Shown here: positions 8,194 through 16,569 of the stretch, in pieces
How the letters are laid out: every line of letters starts with the position of its first letter
Numbering within the stretch: the first letter of the stretch is position 1
Origin: Pseudomonadales bacterium
GTDB lineage: Bacteria; Pseudomonadota; Gammaproteobacteria; Pseudomonadales; Azotimanducaceae
DNA: 64,000 nucleotides
Reading direction: 5' to 3'
Assembly: GCA_024234635.1 (NCBI GenBank)
Contig: JACKNX010000016.1
Coordinates: forward strand, 1 to 64,000
The notes under the pieces: model-generated
Seen by the model: only the letters and a program-made list of their open reading frames with translations
Database searches by the model: none
Told to the model about the DNA's origin: nothing
Translations under genes and position numbers: made by a program

Positions 8194-10052
8194 AAATACT
8201 CACTGTCTCACTGGCCCTTGCCCTGGCGTCCGCTACGGCCATGGCAGACGACAAACTACTGTTGTGGGGTGACACGCATCTGCACACCAGCAATTCGTTC
8301 GACGCATTCCTCAACAACAACGTCTCCGCGGATCCCGACACCGCCTACCGCTGGGCGAAGGGCGAACCGGTCATCCATCCATACAACCGCGCCCGCGTGC
8401 AGATTGCGCAGCCCCTCGACTTTCTGGTGGTATCGGACCATGCGGAGTTCATGGGCGGCATCCGCGACATCTACCTCAACGGCATTCATGTCGAGGACGC
8501 CGGTCCCATCGACAGCCTCATCCACTGGTACACCACCCGCCGGATCCGTCAGGCGGTCGACGCCAAACAAGGCGCCGCCATCTTCAACACCATCCTCCCC
8601 AAATCGGAAAACGCAAAGGAAGCAGCAGGCTCCTGGGGTGAGAGCACGGGAGGTGCATTGCCCGTTGCGCCCGAGGTCATCACGAACACGTGGCGGCAAT
8701 TCGCAACCACCGCGGACCGGCACAACGAACCGGGAAAGTTCACCGCTTTCATCGGCTGGGAATGGAGTTCCACTCCGGGCGGCGCCAATCTGCACCGGGT
8801 AGTGGTATCAAGCGCGAACGCGGATTCGGCGGCAAAGTTCATGCCGTTTACATCCACGGAGAGTCCGTATCCTGAGGATCTGTGGAACTGGCTGGCGAAA
8901 ACCGGCGCGGAAACGGGCGTGGATTTCCTGTCCATTCCACATAACTCCAACGTCTCGAAAGGGCTGATGTTCAGCGATCGCAAACTCGACGGTTCGGAGA
9001 TGGACGCGGACCATGCAAGGCTGCGTGCACAGTGGGAGCGCATCGCCGAGGTCACGCAGATCAAGGGCGATTCCGAAACCCACCCGGATCTTTCACCCGA
9101 CGATGAGTTCGCCGATTTCGAAACCTACCCCTACTACCTGCAGCAGAAAACGGAAAGCTATGTCGCCCATCCCGGCGACTACCTGCGCTCCGCGCTGCGC
9201 ACCGGCCTTGCGCTTGACAGAAAGCTCAACGTGAATCCCTTTGCCTTGGGACTGATCGGCTCCACGGATTCCCATACTGGTCTTTCCTCGGCGGAGGAGC
9301 CGAACTTCTGGGGCAAGATGGCCACGGACTCGATTCCCGAAAACAAGGCAACGTTCACATTGTCGGAAGGTCCGACGGGCTGGACCATGTCGGCCTCGGG
9401 CCTGGCCGCCGTGTGGGCCGAAGCCAATACGCGCGAAGCCATCCTGGCGGCGATGAAACGTCGCGAAGTGTATGCCACCACGGGGCCACGCATTCGCCTG
9501 CGTTTCTATGCCAGCGCTGACGCGTCGCTGCCGGCCGCGCGCGCCGCCGATGCAACCGCGCTGCCAGCGGACTGGGAAACGCTGGCCGGCACCCGCGTGC
9601 CCATGGGCGGCGAACTGTCGCCCGGTGCATCGTCAGTGACCTTCGTGGTCATCGCGCAGCAGGATCCCGACGGGGCACCGCTGGACCGCGCACAGATCAT
9701 CAAGGGCTGGATCGACGACGCGGGTGAAACCCACGAGAAGGTTGTCGACGTCGCCTGGTCAGAGCCGCGCGACGTTGCCAACGGCCACCTCGGCCCGGTG
9801 CGCGATAGCGTGGATCGCCGCACCGGCCGCCGCGCCCCGGGAGGTGACGGTGCTGCCGAGCTGACCGCCGTATGGCAGGATGCCGACGCCACCGCAGGCC
9901 AGAAGGCGTTCTACTATGCGCGTGTGCTGCAGGTGCCAACCGCGCGCCACAGCCTGCTGGACGCGGTGGCGCTGGGCGAAGAACACTCGCAGGAAGGCCC
10001 CGACACGATCCAGGAGCGCGCCTATTCCTCACCCATCTGGATCAACCCCTGA
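8190..10052 (+). CDS. DUF3604 (PHP-like) secreted protein
   Basis: A 620-residue protein with a clear signal peptide (MKILTVSLALALASATAMA, cleavage near residue 19). The mature part has PHP-type metal-ligand motifs in order: GDTHLHTS (near 27), VVSDHAEFMGG (near 84), GWEWSST (near 191), SIPHNSNVSKG (near 251) and GSTDSHTGLSS (near 357). This is the DUF3604 family, predicted to be periplasmic metal-dependent hydrolases; I do not know a proven general substrate. The ATG overlaps the second hotdog gene by 4 nt, an unusual coupling of an exported protein with cytoplasmic hydratases. A strong hairpin follows its stop. Confidence 0.85.
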   Translation: MKILTVSLALALASATAMADDKLLLWGDTHLHTSNSFDAFLNNNVSADPDTAYRWAKGEPVIHPYNRARVQIAQPLDFLVVSDHAEFMGGIRDIYLNGIHVEDAGPIDSLIHWYTTRRIRQAVDAKQGAAIFNTILPKSENAKEAAGSWGESTGGALPVAPEVITNTWRQFATTADRHNEPGKFTAFIGWEWSSTPGGANLHRVVVSSANADSAAKFMPFTSTESPYPEDLWNWLAKTGAETGVDFLSIPHNSNVSKGLMFSDRKLDGSEMDADHARLRAQWERIAEVTQIKGDSETHPDLSPDDEFADFETYPYYLQQKTESYVAHPGDYLRSALRTGLALDRKLNVNPFALGLIGSTDSHTGLSSAEEPNFWGKMATDSIPENKATFTLSEGPTGWTMSASGLAAVWAEANTREAILAAMKRREVYATTGPRIRLRFYASADASLPAARAADATALPADWETLAGTRVPMGGELSPGASSVTFVVIAQQDPDGAPLDRAQIIKGWIDDAGETHEKVVDVAWSEPRDVANGHLGPVRDSVDRRTGRRAPGGDGAAELTAVWQDADATAGQKAFYYARVLQVPTARHSLLDAVALGEEHSQEGPDTIQERAYSSPIWINP

Positions 10053-10069
10053 GCGGCACATGCTGATAT

Positions 10070-10100
10070 GCGTTCCGCCGATATCTCCGCGGCGGAACGC
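10070..10100. terminator. Hairpin after the DUF3604 gene
   Basis: A perfect 11-bp inverted repeat (GCGTTCCGCCG and its complement) with a 9-nt loop lies 17 nt after the DUF3604 stop and 14 nt beyond the end of the convergent SnoaL-like gene. It is placed to end both transcripts. No T-run follows. Confidence 0.6.
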
Positions 10101-10114
10101 AACAGACCCTGCAA

Positions 10115-10648
10115 TCAGCCGCGCAACTGCTCAAGCATCGCGTACAGCGGGTCCTCCGGATGCCGCGCGCCGCGTGCCAGCCCGTCGAACGGCGGCCCTT
10201 CGTTGATGGATGTCGCCACCGTATTCTGATTCCAGTCCATCAGTACCTGGCGATGGTGGATCTTCCAGCAATTGTCGCGCTTCTCGAAGCGATCCAGATA
10301 ACGGCCGAGATAGGTCATTTCCGTGCCACTGCCGTCATCGTTCCTGAGGTAGTGGTAGGCCGTGACATAGGTTTCCACGGCGGCGCGCTTGCCATTGAAC
10401 TCGGCGCGCGTGTTGGTGATCGTGTGCTGCGTGGCCCAATAGCGGCGAATGCCCTGCGGCAGATAGGCGCAGAATTCGTGCGCGTTACCGTTGAAACCAC
10501 CATACGCAACCGTTGCGTCCGGCCAGTAGCAACTTTTCAGAATGGTCTCATCCGCCCTGTCGACACCCCGGCTGTGCATGGCCAGCACGTCCTGGATGGC
10601 CAGCCGATCTGCAATCATCGCCGCATCCGGAACCATTCCCGTTTCCAT
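10115..10648 (-). CDS. SnoaL-like / NTF2-family protein
   Basis: A 177-residue cone-shaped alpha+beta barrel of the SnoaL_4 kind. The N-terminal helix IADRLAIQDVLAMHSRGVDRADE followed by CYWPDATVAYG is the standard opening, and WKIHHRQVLMDWN is the usual late strand. Members include ring-hydroxylating dioxygenase small-subunit-like proteins, ketosteroid isomerase relatives and polyketide cyclases. The start at 10648 has GAGGAGGGG just upstream, which decides it over in-frame codons inside the methyltransferase gene region. It probably acts on an intermediate of the nearby catabolic pathway. Whether it is catalytic cannot be judged. Confidence 0.75.
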   Translation of the reverse strand: METGMVPDAAMIADRLAIQDVLAMHSRGVDRADETILKSCYWPDATVAYGGFNGNAHEFCAYLPQGIRRYWATQHTITNTRAEFNGKRAAVETYVTAYHYLRNDDGSGTEMTYLGRYLDRFEKRDNCWKIHHRQVLMDWNQNTVATSINEGPPFDGLARGARHPEDPLYAMLEQLRG

Positions 10649-10706
10649 ATCCCCTCCTCGCTTGATGGGTGAACATTCGGAATCTGACGCCGCGCCACGC
10701 AGCTCG

Positions 10707-11291
10707 TCAACCACGCCGGCCCACGAGTTGCGCCACATGCACGCTACGCCCGTCCGGATCGACGATGTCGCCCTCGTAGCTATGCAGGATATCCAGGTGA
10801 GCAGCCACCGCCCGCAGCGCCCCCGGCGCCGCGCGAAACCGGCCATCCTTCGGCCCTGCCTTCGTCGCCGACACGTCCGTCGCGGGCTCCTGCAGGAGGA
10901 CTTCGCAGATCAGCACGCCGCCCGACACGAGCCGTTCAATCAACGCCGGCACCAGCGCAAGCTGCAGGTAGCGCAGTTTGACGATCACTTCGACCTTGCC
11001 GGGCAGCGGCGGCAATCCCGCATCCAGATCACAGAGCACGGGATGGATGAGGGGATTGCCGACGGCCCGAAGCCGATCCAGGGCTACCGAGGAAATGTCC
11101 AGTGCCCACACCTCGAAACCGCGTTCGGCGAGAAACAGCGCATTGCGTCCTGCACCGCTGGCGATGTCCAGCGCGCAGCCTGAGGGCAGCATGGCCTGCC
11201 AGTTCGCCAGCAAGGCGCTCGGATGGTTGCGCTGCGCATAAGCGCCCTCGGCATAGCGTGCGTCCCAGCGCTGTCGGTCTTCGTCGCTCAA
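10707..11291 (-). CDS. Class I SAM-dependent methyltransferase (TehB-like)
   Basis: A 194-residue Rossmann methyltransferase. Motif I is LDIASGAGRNALFLAERGFEV (near residue 42), followed by the acidic end of beta-2 in ALDISSVALD. The N-terminal WDARYAEGAYAQRNHPSALL is typical of small TehB/thiopurine-type enzymes that methylate small hydrophobic or metalloid substrates. The SnoaL-like gene follows it on the same strand after 58 nt. It is divergent from the esterase gene across a 107-nt shared upstream region. Substrate unknown. Confidence 0.8.
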   Translation of the reverse strand: MSDEDRQRWDARYAEGAYAQRNHPSALLANWQAMLPSGCALDIASGAGRNALFLAERGFEVWALDISSVALDRLRAVGNPLIHPVLCDLDAGLPPLPGKVEVIVKLRYLQLALVPALIERLVSGGVLICEVLLQEPATDVSATKAGPKDGRFRAAPGALRAVAAHLDILHSYEGDIVDPDGRSVHVAQLVGRRG

Positions 11292-11398
11292 ATGTGCTCG
11301 CCTCCCCTTGATGTACGCTGCCGGCGCGCGATGACGCGTCCTCGCGCTGCGGTGTAAGCTCCGGCTTCAAACAGGCAAATAGTAGGGGAGATTGCACC

Positions 11399-12328
11399 GT
11401 GCCGGTTGACCAGGACACACAGGCCGTACTGGATCTGCTCAGAACGCTGGGCGCACCCGATTTCGCCGACCTCACTCCCGAGGCCGCGCGCGGTCTCAGC
11501 ATGGCGCCGCCACCCGCCGTACCGACACCTGTTGGCAATGTCGAAAACCGACAGATTCCCGGGCGCGCCGGAGACATCCCCTTGCGTATCTACAGCCCGG
11601 CCGGGTCGACGAGCGCTACCGGCGCCCTGCTTTTCTTCCACGGCGGTGGCTGGGTGATCGGTAGTCTCGACAGCCACGACGAGACTTGCCGCCTGCTGTG
11701 CTCGGGCAGCGGACTCAAGGTGGTCAGTGTCGATTACCGGCTGGCGCCGGAAACCCGTTTTCCCGGCGCCGTGGAGGACTGCTATGACGCCACACAATGG
11801 GTGGCAAGCCATGCGGCGGCGCTGGGTATCGATGCGTCACGCATCGCCGTCGGCGGAGACAGCGCCGGAGGCAATCTCGCCGCTGGCGTGGCGCTGATGG
11901 CGCGCGATCAGCAGGGGCCCGCCATCGCCTTCCAGCTGCTGATTTACCCCGTCACCGATGCCCGCTTCGACACGGCGTCGTATATCGCCAATGCCGAGGG
12001 TTATCTGTTATCCCGACGCGCCATGCAGTGGTTCTGGAATCACTACGTGCCCCGCGAGGAAGAGCGGACGAACCCCTATGCATCGCCCCTGCGCGCGGCC
12101 AGCCTGGCCGACCTGCCGCCAGCACTGGTGCTCACGGCGGAATTCGACCCGCTGCGGGACGAGGGCGAGGCCTATGCCGCGGCACTCCGGAAGGCCGGGG
12201 TCGCCGTGCAGGCCACCCGCTATGACGGCGTGGTTCACGGGTTTTTCGGAATGCCAGCCAACGTGGCAAAGGCGCGGGCCGCCATCGATCAGGCCACACG
12301 GGCACTGCGCAACCAACTGGGAGAATGA
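11399..12328 (+). CDS. Alpha/beta hydrolase, hormone-sensitive-lipase family esterase
   Basis: A 309-residue esterase of family IV. It has the oxyanion motif FFHGGGWVIG (HGGG, near residue 80), the nucleophile elbow GGDSAGGNLA (Ser near 155), the acidic residue in TAEFDPLRDEGE (near 249) and the histidine in VVHGFFGMP (near 279). The start is GTG with TAGGGGAG 8 nt upstream. The stop overlaps the ATG of the cysteine synthase, so they share an operon. It probably hydrolyses short acyl esters in the cytoplasm. The link to cysteine synthesis is unexplained. Confidence 0.9.
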   Translation: MPVDQDTQAVLDLLRTLGAPDFADLTPEAARGLSMAPPPAVPTPVGNVENRQIPGRAGDIPLRIYSPAGSTSATGALLFFHGGGWVIGSLDSHDETCRLLCSGSGLKVVSVDYRLAPETRFPGAVEDCYDATQWVASHAAALGIDASRIAVGGDSAGGNLAAGVALMARDQQGPAIAFQLLIYPVTDARFDTASYIANAEGYLLSRRAMQWFWNHYVPREEERTNPYASPLRAASLADLPPALVLTAEFDPLRDEGEAYAAALRKAGVAVQATRYDGVVHGFFGMPANVAKARAAIDQATRALRNQLGE

Positions 12329-13290
12329 GAAACATGCGATACAACAATATCCTGGAAACCATCGGCAACACCCCGATCGTCCGCATCAACCGGCTGGCGC
12401 CGTCCAACGTCACGATGTACGTGAAGATCGAATCCTTCAATCCACTGGCGTCGGTGAAGGATCGTCTCGCATACGCAGTCATCAAGGATGCCCGTGACAG
12501 CGGCGCGCTCAAACCCGGGCAGACCGTGGTGGAAGCCACCTCGGGAAACACGGGCATCGCACTGGCGATGGTTTGCGCGGCGCTTGGCCACCCGTTTGTG
12601 GCCACGATGGTGGAGACCTTTTCCATTGAACGCCGCAAGATCATGCGCGCGCTCGGCGCCAAAGTGATTCTCACCCCCGCGGCAGAACGTGGCACAGGCA
12701 TGGTACGCCGGGCGGAAGAACTGGCGGCGAAACACGGCTGGTTTCTCGCCCGCCAGTTCGAAAACCCCGCCAATCCCGCGTACCACGCGCAGACGACGGG
12801 GCCGGAAATTCTCAGGGATTTTGCCGGCGATCGGCTGGATTTCTGGGTAACCGGCTGGGGCACGGGAGGCACGTTGTCCGGCGCAGGCCGCGTGCTCAAA
12901 GCGGCCAGACCAGGGCTGAAAGTCGTCGCCGCGGAACCGGAGCAGGCGGCTCTGCTCTCCGGCGGCCAGTTCAATCCTCACAAGATTCAGGGCTGGACAC
13001 CGGACTTCATTCCCGGCGTGCTGGACCGGACCGTGGCGGACGAAATCGTGCCGGTAAACGACGGTGACGCCATCGCCAACGCCCTCGCCCTGGCACAGAA
13101 GGAAGGCATCTTCGTGGGAATCTCCGCAGGCGCCACCTTCACTGCCGCACTCAAGGTGGCGGCAACCGCACCTTCCGGCTCGGTGATTCTGGCCATGCTG
13201 CCGGACACCGGCGAACGTTATCTGTCCACCCCGCTGTTTGCCGGTATCAACGAAGGCTCCGATGACGACTGGCTGGCCAGCCAGGGGTAG
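12325..13290 (+). CDS. cysK: PLP-dependent cysteine synthase
   Basis: A 321-residue O-acetylserine sulfhydrylase-type enzyme: O-acetylserine plus sulfide gives cysteine and acetate. The PLP lysine is in NPLASVKDRLAYAV (near residue 45), the substrate loop is EATSGNTGIALAM (near 72) and the phosphate cradle is GWGTGGTLSGAGR (near 177). A second ATG at 12334 is as plausible a start and has better spacing from GGGAGAATGAG. It overlaps the esterase gene by 4 nt. CysK versus CysM versus a cystathionine-synthase relative cannot be settled. A strong hairpin ends the transcript. Confidence 0.88.
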   Translation: MRNMRYNNILETIGNTPIVRINRLAPSNVTMYVKIESFNPLASVKDRLAYAVIKDARDSGALKPGQTVVEATSGNTGIALAMVCAALGHPFVATMVETFSIERRKIMRALGAKVILTPAAERGTGMVRRAEELAAKHGWFLARQFENPANPAYHAQTTGPEILRDFAGDRLDFWVTGWGTGGTLSGAGRVLKAARPGLKVVAAEPEQAALLSGGQFNPHKIQGWTPDFIPGVLDRTVADEIVPVNDGDAIANALALAQKEGIFVGISAGATFTAALKVAATAPSGSVILAMLPDTGERYLSTPLFAGINEGSDDDWLASQG

Positions 13291-13350
13291 TCACCGCCAA
13301 GCAGGGCTGTCCCGGGACAGGGACTGACCACACGGTGTCAACCATTCACT

Positions 13351-13376
13351 CCGGTCGCGAAGCAATTCGCGACCGG
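13351..13376. terminator. Bidirectional hairpin between cysK and a small membrane protein gene
   Basis: A perfect 11-bp inverted repeat (CCGGTCGCGAA and its complement) closed by a GCAA tetraloop lies 60 nt after the cysK stop and 17 nt past the stop of the minus-strand small gene. GNRA loops are very stable. It has no T-run on either side. Confidence 0.6.
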
Positions 13377-13392
13377 CTTGCCCGGCGCCCGC

Positions 13393-13482
13393 TTACAGCG
13401 TTGCCGTGAGTACTGCCATCAGGTTCAGTACGAGCCCTACGAGCATCAGCCCGATCATGATGTTCCGCGTCCGCAACGGCAT
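13393..13482 (-). CDS. 29-residue predicted single-pass membrane protein
   Basis: ATG 13482 (minus) is preceded by AAAGGAGGAACC, a near-perfect ribosome binding site, and opens a 29-codon frame beginning MPLRTRNIMIGLMLVGLVLN. Residues 8-28 are almost wholly hydrophobic, with a positive N-terminus, as in small inner-membrane proteins. A GNRA-loop hairpin follows the stop. The gene stands alone between cysK and the amidohydrolase. I do not recognise a family. The combination of ribosome binding site, topology and terminator makes it a credible real gene. Confidence 0.6.
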   Translation of the reverse strand: MPLRTRNIMIGLMLVGLVLNLMAVLTATL

Positions 13483-13774
13483 GGTTCCTCCTTTGATTCA
13501 CACAGCCCGACTTCACCCGTGAAGTCGTCGTTGTTCAGAAGCGTCGTCAGCGACGGCGCGAACTATAACCAACGTGGTATGACAAGCGGACGACAACCCC
13601 CATGAACATGTGTGTTATTAGACGCCGATCAGGCGATTGCCTGCTGCCCACGCTGCGTGCGGCACGCCCAGTAGCGCTGGATGCTCTCTGCCAGGAGCGA
13701 CTTTTCCGCTTGTGAGGAGTTCCCGTTGCCGGAGCGCCGGCTCAGGCCGGCGCCGGGTACCTGAGCGTGCCGGC
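13483..13774. other. Intergenic region between the small gene and the amidohydrolase
   Basis: This stretch holds the leader of the small membrane protein, the 18-bp inverted repeat and, at 13734-13753, an 8-bp GC-rich inverted repeat with a TCAG loop just past the amidohydrolase stop, probably a transcript end. I see no further gene. Confidence 0.5.
13509..13526. promoter_or_regulatory. Inverted repeat in the leader of the 29-residue protein gene
   Basis: GACTTCAC-CC-GTGAAGTC, 8-bp perfect arms with a 2-nt centre, lies 27 nt upstream of the small gene start. The short centre suits a DNA-binding dimer better than an RNA hairpin. Operator role inferred. Confidence 0.35.
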
Positions 13775-15478
13775 TCAGCCGCCGCGAACCAGCCTTCCCG
13801 GGAGCGCCCCAGTGGCCTCATCGCCCCGGAACGTACACTGGCCGCGCTTGATGATGGCCTCGTAGCCTCTGACACGTTGAACCAGGCGGCGACCGCCAGC
13901 GGGCAGATCGAATACGGCTTCCGGACGCTTCAACGCCAGTCGCTGGAAATCGATGACGTTCACATCCGCGAGTTTTCCCGGTGCCAGCAGGCCGCGGTCG
14001 TCCAGGCCATAGGCGAGCGCGGTATCCCGTGCCAGCTTGCGAACGAGAAATGGCAACGGCATGCGCGCACCCTTGGTTCGATCGCGTCCCCAGTGGGTGA
14101 GGATGAACGTCGGCATCCCCGCATCGGCAATCACGCCGCAGTGCGCGCCCCCGTCCGACAAACCGAACAGCGCGTTGGGATGTTCCATGGAAGCCCGGAA
14201 GAAGTCGAAGTTGTACGTCTGGTAGCCGCCAAGTGGCTGATAGAACAGTTCCCTGCCCTCATCCCGCAGCAGCAGATCGTACATGACGGCGAAGGCATCC
14301 TGTCCCGTGCTGGCGGCGATGCCGGCGACACTGTCCTCGCGATCGGGCTCATAATTCGGATGCTCGCCCAGCGGAAAGATCTGCCACAACAAGTCCGCCA
14401 CCTTAGTGCCCAGCATCGTGGTGCCGAGGTCCGCGGCTTCCGCCAGTATCTGCGCACGGGTGCCGGCGTCGCGCATGCGCGCCACCTTCGCCGCCAGCGG
14501 TAGCGATTCCAGTCCGGCGCGGAAGGTCGGGCAACGCTGGAACACGTGGAAGCTGGACTGCAGGCCGTGCAACAAGCCGGTGGGACGCCCCGCAATCTGC
14601 GGGCGTACTTCGAATCCCTCCGCGCGCGCGCCTTCCGCGACGTTGTACATACGATTGCCTTCGTAGGCCGCTGCTGAGGTCGCAACCAGCGTGACCGGCC
14701 GGCCGGTCTGACGCACGAACTCGCGTACCCAAGACCATTCCTCGTCTGTACCCAGATGGTCGGAGACGATCTCGTAAACCCCGTGCCTGAGCCCCTTCAT
14801 CGCCAGCCCCAACGCCAGCATTTCGTCAGCTTCCGCAAAGGTGCCAGGCACATGCACGCCCTGGCGATCAGTGTGCAGCCACGTGCGCGAGGTGGAAAAA
14901 CCCAGCGCCCCCGCCTGCAGCCCGGCCCGTATTTCAGCCTGCATGGCGCGCAGTTCATCCGGCGTGGGTACTGCATTGCGCTCGTTGCAGCGTTCCCCCA
15001 TGACATAGGCACGCACGGCGCCGTGCGGCACCTGCGTACCGATGTCCATGACCCGCTGTCCGCTGTCGAGGGCATCCAGATACTGGGCGAACGATTCCCA
15101 GCGCCAGTCGATGCCTTCGGCGAGCGCCGATCCCGGAATGTCTTCGACGCCTTCCATCAACTCGATGAGGAACTGCTCGCTGCCCGGACGCACCGGCGCG
15201 AAGCCGACACCACAGTTGCCCATCACCGCCGTGGTCACACCATGCCAGCTCGAGGGCGCGAGCAGTGGATCCCACGTAGCCTGGCCATCGTAGTGGGTAT
15301 GCACATCGACCCATCCCGGCGTAACCAGCGCACCCGATGCGTCGATGACCTCCCGTGCGTTACCCGATACCTGGCCCACGGCAACGATATGTTCCCCCTG
15401 GATGGCAACATCCGCCGTGCGCGCCGGATCCCCCGAGCCGTCGATGACAGTACCGCCGCGAATCAGTAGATCGTACAT
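13775..15478 (-). CDS. N-acyl-D-amino-acid deacylase family amidohydrolase
   Basis: A 567-residue TIM-barrel metallohydrolase of the D-aminoacylase/dihydroorotase-like superfamily. The N-terminal beta-sandwich segment MYDLLIRGGTVIDGSGDPAR leads into PGWVDVHTHYDGQATWDP with the HxH metal ligands (near residue 65). Later ligands are probably the His in VSDHLGTDEEW and the Asp in LSDGGAHCG. The C-terminus ends in the usual LAPGKLADVNVIDF. The start at 15478 follows GGGAGAGAGGG. It hydrolyses N-acyl-D-amino acids or related amides. Its place among acyl-degrading genes suggests scavenging, but substrate range in this family is wide. Confidence 0.85.
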   Translation of the reverse strand: MYDLLIRGGTVIDGSGDPARTADVAIQGEHIVAVGQVSGNAREVIDASGALVTPGWVDVHTHYDGQATWDPLLAPSSWHGVTTAVMGNCGVGFAPVRPGSEQFLIELMEGVEDIPGSALAEGIDWRWESFAQYLDALDSGQRVMDIGTQVPHGAVRAYVMGERCNERNAVPTPDELRAMQAEIRAGLQAGALGFSTSRTWLHTDRQGVHVPGTFAEADEMLALGLAMKGLRHGVYEIVSDHLGTDEEWSWVREFVRQTGRPVTLVATSAAAYEGNRMYNVAEGARAEGFEVRPQIAGRPTGLLHGLQSSFHVFQRCPTFRAGLESLPLAAKVARMRDAGTRAQILAEAADLGTTMLGTKVADLLWQIFPLGEHPNYEPDREDSVAGIAASTGQDAFAVMYDLLLRDEGRELFYQPLGGYQTYNFDFFRASMEHPNALFGLSDGGAHCGVIADAGMPTFILTHWGRDRTKGARMPLPFLVRKLARDTALAYGLDDRGLLAPGKLADVNVIDFQRLALKRPEAVFDLPAGGRRLVQRVRGYEAIIKRGQCTFRGDEATGALPGRLVRGG

Positions 15479-15612
15479 ATCCCTCTCTCCCGCTGTTCCG
15501 ATGAAACGGCAATCTATCACGGTCCTGGCGCACGCTGGATCGGGCGCATCTGCCACGCCCATCGAGACAACGACCGTCAACCGCCACCGCGCGGTTGCGA
15601 CAGACTGCCGCC

Positions 15613-16008
15613 ATGGTCAACTCCCTGCTCATCACTACCGTTGCCTGGGTCAGCATTGCCGCCATTTTCCGCTGCGAACCACCCGGCGAGCCGGTCCTGT
15701 ACTCCGATCGTCCGTGCGAGGGAGCACACGAAATCCAGGTGCAGACGCCTCCCCAACTAGGCAGCGTGCCCACACCGGTCAGCGGAAAACGCGTCGACAC
15801 GAAGGCCGCGGCCGCACCCCGGACGCGCCCACGCAGGACGGCCGCCACCCGGTCCACGCTGGAGGACCGGGTGCGTGCCTGCGATGCCGCGCGCACCGGA
15901 TTGCGCGGGGTGCAGCTACGCCGGCGTCGCGGTTACACCATTGCCGAGGGCGCACGGCTGGCGGACGAAGCGGAGGAATACAAGGAAGTGATGCGGGAAA
16001 ATTGCTGA
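15613..16008 (+). CDS. DUF4124-like exported small protein
   Basis: A 131-residue protein. A short N-terminal hydrophobic segment (MVNSLLITTVAWVSIAAIF) is followed directly by FRCEPPGEPVLYSDRPCEG, which resembles the DUF4124 signature of a cysteine, a turn, Y-S-D-x-P-C. The middle is proline- and arginine-rich and looks disordered; a C-terminal helix (LADEAEEYKEVMREN) is charged and ends in Cys. It is probably periplasmic. It lies divergent from the amidohydrolase. The function of this family is unknown. Confidence 0.55.
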   Translation: MVNSLLITTVAWVSIAAIFRCEPPGEPVLYSDRPCEGAHEIQVQTPPQLGSVPTPVSGKRVDTKAAAAPRTRPRRTAATRSTLEDRVRACDAARTGLRGVQLRRRRGYTIAEGARLADEAEEYKEVMRENC

Positions 16009-16043
16009 CCAGGGGGCATCAGCGGCAGGCCCGAAGCCGACCG

Positions 16044-16475
16044 TCAGTGGCGGGTCTGCACCACCTTGCCGGCCTTGGAAAGCACCGTCACCCGTTGCAG
16101 ATCCACCAGCACCGCGACACCGGCCATGGCCTGATCGAAATGTCGTTCGATGGGGTGCATCTCATCATATACGCGCTGCCGAACGGCGGGATCGGTGACG
16201 ACCCGCGCGGTGCCTTCCATCGTGCAATACACCGTATCGCCGATGTCACCATAGATGAACGCCATGTCCGGGCGGGTGCTGATGGTACGCAGCAGCGCAT
16301 TGTCCGGGTTGCGCACCCAGAGCCCAAGCGTGTCAGGCGCATGGAAATGTGTGCTGCCATAAAACGAAATATGCGGCTTGCCGTGTTCGTCCACGTAGGA
16401 CGCCGCCAGGGTTTTCTTTGCATCGATGGCCCGGTTGATACGTTCGCGAATGGTTTCGTCAACATCGATCATCAC
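16044..16475 (-). CDS. Pyridoxamine 5-phosphate oxidase-fold (FMN-binding split barrel) protein
   Basis: A 143-residue split-barrel protein. LAASYVDEHGKPHISFYG is the first-strand pair typical of this fold, DTLGLWVRNPDNALLRTI and MAFIYGDIGDTVYCTMEG are the next strands. Proteins of this size are PPOX-like FMN- or F420-binding enzymes or stress proteins, not true PdxH. MM at the start leaves 16472 as an equal alternative. Divergent from the PhyH gene. Cofactor and substrate are not determinable. Confidence 0.78.
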   Translation of the reverse strand: MMIDVDETIRERINRAIDAKKTLAASYVDEHGKPHISFYGSTHFHAPDTLGLWVRNPDNALLRTISTRPDMAFIYGDIGDTVYCTMEGTARVVTDPAVRQRVYDEMHPIERHFDQAMAGVAVLVDLQRVTVLSKAGKVVQTRH

Positions 16476-16569
16476 TTCGCTCCGGCTTGCCGTTTATGTG
16501 TTTGCGGCGCGAGCGGCTACCCGCGCCCCGCAGGCGGCGATAGTATCCAGTGAAACGCGGAGGTGCGAC

